Positions 49,771 through 54,225 of a DNA stretch of 54,225 nt are shown here, piece after piece. A model generated the notes under the pieces. The model searched no databases. It had not been told where the DNA came from and saw nothing but the letters and a program-made list of their open reading frames with translations. Within the stretch, counting starts at the first letter, position 1. Each line of letters begins with the position of its first letter. The translations under genes were made by a program, and so were the position numbers. Source of the DNA: Bacteroides sp. Lineage in GTDB: Bacteria > Bacteroidota > Bacteroidia > Bacteroidales > Muribaculaceae. The DNA lies in assembly GCA_023663525.1 (NCBI GenBank), contig JAMPHF010000002.1, positions 549,793 through 604,017 on the forward strand. Direction: 5' to 3'.

Positions 49771-50520
49771 TCAATTTGCCGGCCTTGTCCCGTTGCAGCG
49801 GGGGTAGTCTGAGCAGCCCCAAAATTCTCTGCCTTGCATCTGACCTTTGTTTTGCATCCGTCTTAGCATGGGCTTCCCGCATTTGGGACATGCGGGGGCG
49901 TTCGTCGCTTGAGCTTGGGTTCGGCGGGCTTCAAGTCGTTCGGCGGTCATGTTCTCCGTAAAGCCGCCTTGCCTCCTGAACATGTCAAGCAGCCCTTGCA
50001 ATTGCGATTGCAGCATACGGTTTATCCTCACACACAGAATCAGCATTGCATTCGTCGCGATTTCCAAGGATTCGCTTTCTATCCACGGATCATATTTGCT
50101 TTTATGGCGCAGGATGTGTGAGGCGGCGTCGTGCAGGAGGCTGTTGGAATAGCGCGGGGAATCCAGCTCAACTTTCCACAGTGCCTCCCGGTGGGGATTG
50201 CCGATGGCCCATACGTCGGCTTTTTGACGGAGGAGGAAGTTGAAGTAGTCGCCCTGAAGTTCGTCGAAACTTGCTCTCGCTACGTCGAGGAGGCGCATTT
50301 CTGTCTCGATTGATGTGGAATGTCGGGCTGACCCTTCGGCTATATTCGCCACTCCGCAGCGGGCTGCAAGTGCCATCTGATCGTAGAGCCGTCGGCCGGG
50401 GTCGATACGACAGTTGACAAAGCGGTCACAGAAACTTTGAGTGCCAAGTTGAATGATGTTGGCCAATATCCATGAGTTGAGCCAGAAATATGACTGTGAG
50501 AACTTGATTTCTACTCCCAT
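49771..50520 (-). CDS. Four-helix-bundle-suffix protein with topoisomerase-type zinc finger
   Basis: A 249-residue protein. N-terminal region of about 185 residues resembles S23/23S-intervening-sequence four-helix bundle proteins (L-Y-D-Q-M-A-L-A-A-R-C-G-V-A-N-I-A-E-G-S) with a helical suffix. A C-terminal C4 zinc finger follows (C-P-K-C-G ... F-W-G-C-S-D-Y-P-R-C), as in topoisomerase I tails. It may bind single-stranded DNA or structured RNA. A TATATTTG element (minus strand 50552-50545) lies about 25 bases upstream. Confidence 0.85.
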   Translation of the reverse strand: MGVEIKFSQSYFWLNSWILANIIQLGTQSFCDRFVNCRIDPGRRLYDQMALAARCGVANIAEGSARHSTSIETEMRLLDVARASFDELQGDYFNFLLRQKADVWAIGNPHREALWKVELDSPRYSNSLLHDAASHILRHKSKYDPWIESESLEIATNAMLILCVRINRMLQSQLQGLLDMFRRQGGFTENMTAERLEARRTQAQATNAPACPKCGKPMLRRMQNKGQMQGREFWGCSDYPRCNGTRPAN

Positions 50521-50580
50521 AGCTTGTTAGGGTGATGCGTTTTGCAAATATACAAAAAATTTCATCTGTTTTACTCATAT

Positions 50581-50611
50581 TTTGATAATAGGTGGAAAAG
50601 TTGTAATTTTG
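50581..50611 (+). promoter_or_regulatory. rex promoter
   Basis: TTTG (50581-50584), a 19-base spacer and TAATTTTG (50604-50611), 32 bases before the start at 50644. A textbook match to the consensus. Confidence 0.8.
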
Positions 50612-50643
50612 TGTCAAAATCACGGAAAAATATCAATGCCATT

Positions 50644-51279
50644 ATGATGGAGACAACTCAGCCCTACGTGCCGGAACCGGCCATCCGCCGTCTGCCTTGG
50701 TATCTTGCATGCGTTTCGCGCTTGAGAGCCGAGGGGGTGGAGTATGTCTCATCGACGGCAATATCCAAGCAGCTCAATGTCGATGCCTCGCAGATTGCAA
50801 AGGATCTGTCGTATCTCAACATCAAGGGGAAGACCCGTATCGGCTATGAGGTCAGGGAGCTTGAGCAGGGTTTGCTTGATTTCCTTGGCTTCCACCGCGG
50901 GCACAATGCCGTGATGATGGGTGTGGGCAGCCTCGGTGCGGCACTGATGGCTGACACAGGTCTGTCGCGCTACGGGCTTAACATCGTGGCGGGATTTGAT
51001 GTCAATCCGGCTGTCGTTGGGTCGGTTTCGGCGGGTAAGCCCGTCTATCATATCTCGGAGATAGGTCACAGGCTCAAGGAGTTGGATGCGGAGATCGCTG
51101 TCATTGCTGTCCCCGTGGAGAGTGCTGCGGAAGTGGCGCAGATGTGTGTCGATGCGGGCATAAAGGCATTGTGGAATTTCACTCCTTTCCATATCAAGAC
51201 CACTCCGGCTGTGGCTATTCAGAACACCTCGATCTATGCTCATCTCGCGGTGATGTATAACCGTATGCCTAAGGAATAG
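50644..51279 (+). CDS. rex: Redox-sensing transcriptional repressor Rex
   Basis: A 211-residue regulator. The N-terminal winged helix includes V-S-S-T-A-I-S-K-Q-L-N-V-D-A-S-Q-I-A-K-D-L. The NAD(H)-binding Rossmann domain follows with V-M-M-G-V-G-S-L-G-A-A-L. Rex leaves its operator when NADH/NAD+ rises, controlling fermentation genes. Start at 50644 (Met-Met-Glu-Thr-Thr) rather than the longer frame. Confidence 0.94.
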   Translation: MMETTQPYVPEPAIRRLPWYLACVSRLRAEGVEYVSSTAISKQLNVDASQIAKDLSYLNIKGKTRIGYEVRELEQGLLDFLGFHRGHNAVMMGVGSLGAALMADTGLSRYGLNIVAGFDVNPAVVGSVSAGKPVYHISEIGHRLKELDAEIAVIAVPVESAAEVAQMCVDAGIKALWNFTPFHIKTTPAVAIQNTSIYAHLAVMYNRMPKE

Positions 51280-51284
51280 AACCG

Positions 51285-51818
51285 ATGAAAATTATCCGCG
51301 TTAAATCGTTTGCCCCGACGTTCGATGTTGACATTCATCCAGACTCGGCGATGATGCTCCCCGGGCGGCCTTTCTTCATGCCTGAATGGGACGAGGAGTG
51401 GGTGGCGCGGCTGCATCCGGCTGTGAGAATCGGGCGGCTCGGAAAGAACATCTCGAAGAAGTTCGCGCCGCGTTACTATGACGGCGTGTGCATGGCTCTC
51501 CGTATGCGCCCTGCTGGGATTGCAGGAATGGAAGGGGTTGTGTCGGGGATGGATTCGACACTGATACACGGTGAATGGCTCCCGAAGGAGCTTTGCGAGA
51601 CTGCCGTGACAGTGGAAATGGCCGGGGCGGACATCTGTCTTGGGCCGTTGGAAGATTCGGTGGTGGAGGCGATTGCCGACATCAGCCGTTTCATGACTCT
51701 AAAGATGGGCGATATTGTCCTCCTCCCTCCGGTAGCGGAGCCGGTGAAAATTGAAGAAGGCTGTCGGCTGAAAATCAGTGTCAACGGTACGGAAAATCTT
51801 GAATTGAGAGTAGTGTAA
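51285..51818 (+). CDS. FAH-fold (fumarylacetoacetate hydrolase-like) protein
   Basis: A 177-residue protein. The C-terminus I-S-R-F-M-T-L-K-M-G-D-I-V-L-L-P with L-K-I-S-V-N-G-T-E is the FAH-fold end. The metal-binding Glu residues of E-x-E are not obvious, so it may be a non-catalytic relative. It follows rex by five bases and is likely in the same operon; its role with Rex is not known. Confidence 0.7.
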   Translation: MKIIRVKSFAPTFDVDIHPDSAMMLPGRPFFMPEWDEEWVARLHPAVRIGRLGKNISKKFAPRYYDGVCMALRMRPAGIAGMEGVVSGMDSTLIHGEWLPKELCETAVTVEMAGADICLGPLEDSVVEAIADISRFMTLKMGDIVLLPPVAEPVKIEEGCRLKISVNGTENLELRVV

Positions 51819-51866
51819 GGGGAGGAGCGATGTGCGCATGATGGCTGTACGGGGGAGATAGCCTTG

Positions 51867-52700
51867 TCATGAATTGTGCTCAAGTATGTCGCGCGCCACT
51901 GACGATGTGCTGTTTGGCCCAATGACTCTGTCGGCTTTGGCGAGGACTTCAGGGACGGCGTTGGCTACGGCTACTGCTTCATCAGCAACCTCAAACATTG
52001 GCAGATCATTCAGGTTGTCACCATAGGCCGTGATGCGGTCTGCTCCAACCCGCCCGGCGAGTCGCTTGATGGCGGAAGCCTTGCTCACGCCATTTGCGAA
52101 GATTTCGATGTTGGCTATATCGCTGTTGAAAATGTCACGGTAGCATGACACGGAGAGTGCCGGGTAGCCACGCAGTTTCTCGGCCACAGCTTCGATGCGA
52201 CTTGCCTCGTCCATGCCGTAAATCAGAATCGTGCCTGCGGGTGGAGCCGTGATTGAGCGCACATCGCCGAGGATGAATCTTTTGCCCTGAAGATGACGGC
52301 GTTCCTCATAGAAATTCCTCTCCTGACGGTTGAAATCAGTGTGATGGTACACTTTAAGTTTTTCGGCTTCGTCGCTCATGACGTAGACAAACGGATTGAC
52401 GCCCATTTCGGAAAACACTTCCGTGACCTCGGCGGCGGCTTCGGGGGTGAGCGTTATCGGGTCGATGTAGCGGTGTGATTGGATGTCCCAAAGAGCTGCC
52501 CCGGTCATGACAATTGCCGGTACGGTAATGTAGGTGTCGTGCAGCAGCACATCGACTGTCGCGGGTGTGCGCGCCGTTGCGACTGTGATGGGGATTCCTC
52601 GGCGGGATAGAGTCGAGATGATGCGTGCGCTCTCATCACTGACCTTGCTGTCAGTCCCGAGAAGCGTTCCGTCCATGTCGCTGATGTAGAGATGTCGCAT
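51867..52700 (-). CDS. HAD superfamily hydrolase, Cof type
   Basis: A 277-residue phosphatase. HAD motif I is D-M-D-G-T-L-L at the N-terminus, motif II V-A-T-A-R-T-P, motif III a Lys in the S-K-A-S-A-I-K-R-L region, motif IV A-Y-G-D-N-L-N-D-L-P-M-F. The IIB cap indicates a Cof-type sugar-phosphate phosphatase. Start at 52700, where motif I stands at its usual distance from the N-terminus. A TAACTTTG (minus 52740-52733) lies upstream. Confidence 0.93.
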   Translation of the reverse strand: MRHLYISDMDGTLLGTDSKVSDESARIISTLSRRGIPITVATARTPATVDVLLHDTYITVPAIVMTGAALWDIQSHRYIDPITLTPEAAAEVTEVFSEMGVNPFVYVMSDEAEKLKVYHHTDFNRQERNFYEERRHLQGKRFILGDVRSITAPPAGTILIYGMDEASRIEAVAEKLRGYPALSVSCYRDIFNSDIANIEIFANGVSKASAIKRLAGRVGADRITAYGDNLNDLPMFEVADEAVAVANAVPEVLAKADRVIGPNSTSSVARDILEHNS

Positions 52701-52732
52701 ATATATATTTGTCATTCTATGTCGGTCAACCA

Positions 52733-52740
52733 CAAAGTTA
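52733..52740 (-). promoter_or_regulatory. -7 element of the HAD gene
   Basis: The minus strand reads TAACTTTG, about 35 bases before the start at 52700; no clear -33 box. Confidence 0.5.
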
Positions 52741-52817
52741 CTATATAAATTGATGATATTTTACATAAAAATAGTTAAATGGGACCCGACATTGATTAAC
52801 ATTTCAAATATAATGCG

Positions 52818-52825
52818 TACATTTG
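52818..52825 (+). promoter_or_regulatory. -7 element of small RNA copy B
   Basis: TACATTTG followed by CACGTG. A TTG lies 23 bases upstream (52792-52794). Confidence 0.6.
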
Positions 52826-52830
52826 CACGT

Positions 52831-52908
52831 GTGTTTTTCATAGTATTAGATTAAGATAAAGGTTTAAAAAAAGGAAAGAGGATGTCGGGAGACATCTTCT
52901 TTTTTTTA
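52831..52908 (+). ncRNA. Small RNA, copy B
   Basis: Begins GTGTTTTTCATAGTATTAG, nearly identical to copy A (44804), then diverges through ATTAAGATAAAGG, and ends in AGAGGATGTC-GGGA-GACATCTTCT with an eight-T tail. It lies between the HAD gene and pyrE. Confidence 0.7.
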
Positions 52909-52986
52909 CATATCGGGCAAAGGTGTCCCGGGAAGAGGGATGGTAAAAAAAGTTTTCGGGCTTTTAAGAAACGTAAACTAAAAAAA

Positions 52987-53018
52987 GTTGCATTTTGATG
53001 GTGGAAGTGATAATTTTG
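52987..53018 (+). promoter_or_regulatory. pyrE promoter
   Basis: GTTG (52987-52990), a 20-base spacer and TAATTTTG (53011-53018), about 50 bases before the pyrE start. Confidence 0.7.
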
Positions 53019-53067
53019 CATTTTAAAAATCAAAAATAAGTCATCTATTACCGCAATAGTTATCCAA

Positions 53068-53721
53068 ATGAAAACTCTTGACCTTATTCTTGCTGAGAAG
53101 CTCTTGAAAATCAGTGCTATCAAACTTCAACCCGAGAATCCGTTCACATGGGCATCGGGCTGGAACTCACCTATCTATACGGATAACCGCAAGACCCTCT
53201 CATATCCTGATGTCCGTAATTTCATCAAGGTCGAGCTTAGCCGCATCATCCTCGAAAATTTCGGAGATGTCGATGCGATAGCCGGTGTGGCCACAGGAGC
53301 AATCGCCCAAGGTGCATTGGTGTCCGACACACTCGGTCTTCCTTACGTCTACGTCCGTTCGACCCCCAAGGATCACGGTCTTGAAAACCTTATCGAAGGT
53401 GATCTCCGTCCCGGTCAGAAAGTCGTGGTTATCGAGGATCTCGTCTCGACCGGAGGAAGCAGCCTGAAGGCTGTCGAGGCTATCCGCAATGCCGGATGTG
53501 AGGTGATCGGTATGGTGGCTATCTTCAGCTATGAGTTCCCGGTGGCTGTCAAGCGTTTCAAGGAGGCCAATGTGAAGCTCATCACCCTCTCGAACTATAC
53601 AGCCCTCGTCAATGCCGCCCTCGAATCAGGCTTTATCCGTGAGAATGATGTGGATACGCTCAAGGAGTGGCGCAAGGATCCCTCGCTCTGGATTCCCGTG
53701 AAGCCTGAGATTGAGGAGTAA
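53068..53721 (+). CDS. pyrE: Orotate phosphoribosyltransferase
   Basis: A 217-residue PRTase of pyrimidine synthesis, transferring ribose-5-phosphate from PRPP to orotate. The PRPP motif V-V-V-I-E-D-L-V-S-T-G-G-S-S is clear, and A-G-V-A-T-G-A-I-A-Q-G and K-D-H-G-L-E-N-L-I-E-G also fit. Followed by an SRPBCC protein gene 32 bases downstream. Confidence 0.96.
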   Translation: MKTLDLILAEKLLKISAIKLQPENPFTWASGWNSPIYTDNRKTLSYPDVRNFIKVELSRIILENFGDVDAIAGVATGAIAQGALVSDTLGLPYVYVRSTPKDHGLENLIEGDLRPGQKVVVIEDLVSTGGSSLKAVEAIRNAGCEVIGMVAIFSYEFPVAVKRFKEANVKLITLSNYTALVNAALESGFIRENDVDTLKEWRKDPSLWIPVKPEIEE

Positions 53722-53753
53722 GGTATAAATAAAATAAATATTTACTGTTAGCT

Positions 53754-54173
53754 ATGGCAACATATACCGGTAAGCCCGTGGTGCTTCCGCGTCCGATCGG
53801 CGAGATATATGACCGGGTTTCGGATCTCAGTCAATATCGCTCGCTTGTGGAGCAGCTCCCGGCGGATCAGCGTGAAAAACTGAACGGAGTGGAGTTTGAC
53901 GGTGAGTGCATCCGCATGGAGGCTCCCGCCATCGGTCAGCTCGTTTTCAAAATCAGTGAGCGCGTCCCCACGAGCCGTGTCAGCTTCTCGGCTGAAGGCT
54001 CTCCCGTGCCTCTGAGTCTGAGTGTCAATCTTAAAGAGGCGGGTGAGGATTCAACCAGCCTGACTCCGTCGGTCAAGATTGAGATACCGCCGATGCTCCG
54101 CCCCTTTATCGGCAACAAGATTCAGGAAGCTGCCGATAAGTTCGGCGAAGTCTTCACTTCGATTTTCAAATAA
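53754..54173 (+). CDS. SRPBCC family protein
   Basis: A 139-residue helix-grip (START-like) protein: P-I-G-E-I-Y-D-R-V-S-D-L-S-Q-Y early, a beta-rich centre and a C-terminal long helix (G-N-K-I-Q-E-A-A-D-K-F-G-E-V-F-T-S-I-F). Such proteins bind hydrophobic ligands; the substrate is unknown. It probably shares the pyrE transcript. The final ~50 bases of the window show no further gene. Confidence 0.82.
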   Translation: MATYTGKPVVLPRPIGEIYDRVSDLSQYRSLVEQLPADQREKLNGVEFDGECIRMEAPAIGQLVFKISERVPTSRVSFSAEGSPVPLSLSVNLKEAGEDSTSLTPSVKIEIPPMLRPFIGNKIQEAADKFGEVFTSIFK

Positions 54174-54225
54174 GTGACGATAAAAAAATAACTTGGTAAA
54201 TTTTTCTATGTTATTTTGAATCTTC

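Noticed and set aside
49646..49891. 81-codon frame through the GGGGCAGCTT repeats
   Set aside because: It only reads the repeat array as Pro-Gln-Ala-Ala units and then shadows the 49771 gene in another frame.

Overview
The window reads as a chromosome segment of a Bacteroidota bacterium, order Bacteroidales, probably Muribaculaceae or a close relative. The evidence is many promoters of the Bacteroidota form TTTG-N19-23-TAnnTTTG, almost no Shine-Dalgarno sites, and family content typical of the order (DUF4271 beside hemD, a DUF4834 protein, a four-helix-bundle-suffix protein, secreted proteins ending in a Y-N-x-x-G-x-R-V tail, ATP-type PEP carboxykinase, Rex). The family assignment is inference; no rRNA is present.

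Layout. 1-9.0 kb: core metabolism (thioredoxin-like protein, malate dehydrogenase, an AAA/PD-(D/E)XK ATPase, an S41 protease, a tiny membrane protein, pckA), a probable structured non-coding RNA with its own promoter, a small HTH protein and rlmN. 9.04-14.36 kb: tRNA-Ala(GGC) whose 3' end is the attachment site of a 5.2-kb integrative element. The element carries a tyrosine recombinase, a RuvC-like resolvase, two winged-helix proteins, two small unknown proteins, a palindromic repeat array and a probable ~220-nt structured RNA. 14.5-19.5 kb: a RhuM-like protein, a split ThrE-type exporter with a LysR regulator, and a secreted protein. 19.7-33.1 kb: mostly plus-strand genes: RecD-like helicase, membrane pseudokinase, GNAT-like protein, two glycosyltransferases, a flippase, a lipoprotein with an ABC transporter pair, then psd-pssA (phosphatidylethanolamine synthesis), DUF4834 and a QueD-like protein lacking the catalytic Cys. 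33.5-37.7 kb (minus): a DegT aminotransferase, a MetE-like protein that has lost most zinc ligands, a ThiF/MoeB-type enzyme and bioB. 37.9-41.0 kb: four genes of phage-like character including a portal protein, apparently a relic. 41.1-44.7 kb: LOG family, DUF4271, hemD, rnpA, yidD, tatD. 44.8-54.2 kb: two related small RNAs, a secreted protein, gltX-argC-carbonic anhydrase, a zinc-finger four-helix protein, rex, a FAH-like protein, a HAD phosphatase, pyrE and an SRPBCC protein.

The most unusual part is the 5.2-kb tRNA-Ala element. Reading it base by base I found no GATC, CATG, TCGA or CTAG, where roughly 20 of each of the first three would be expected by chance. The pentamer ACTGG/CCAGT occurs about 50 times, roughly six-fold over expectation, in all reading frames, in intergenic DNA and on both strands. 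Both signals seem to stop at the attachment sites. With a structured RNA, a palindromic repeat array and no recognisable capsid, relaxase or primase gene, it looks like an undescribed minimal phage satellite or integrative element under strong DNA-level selection.
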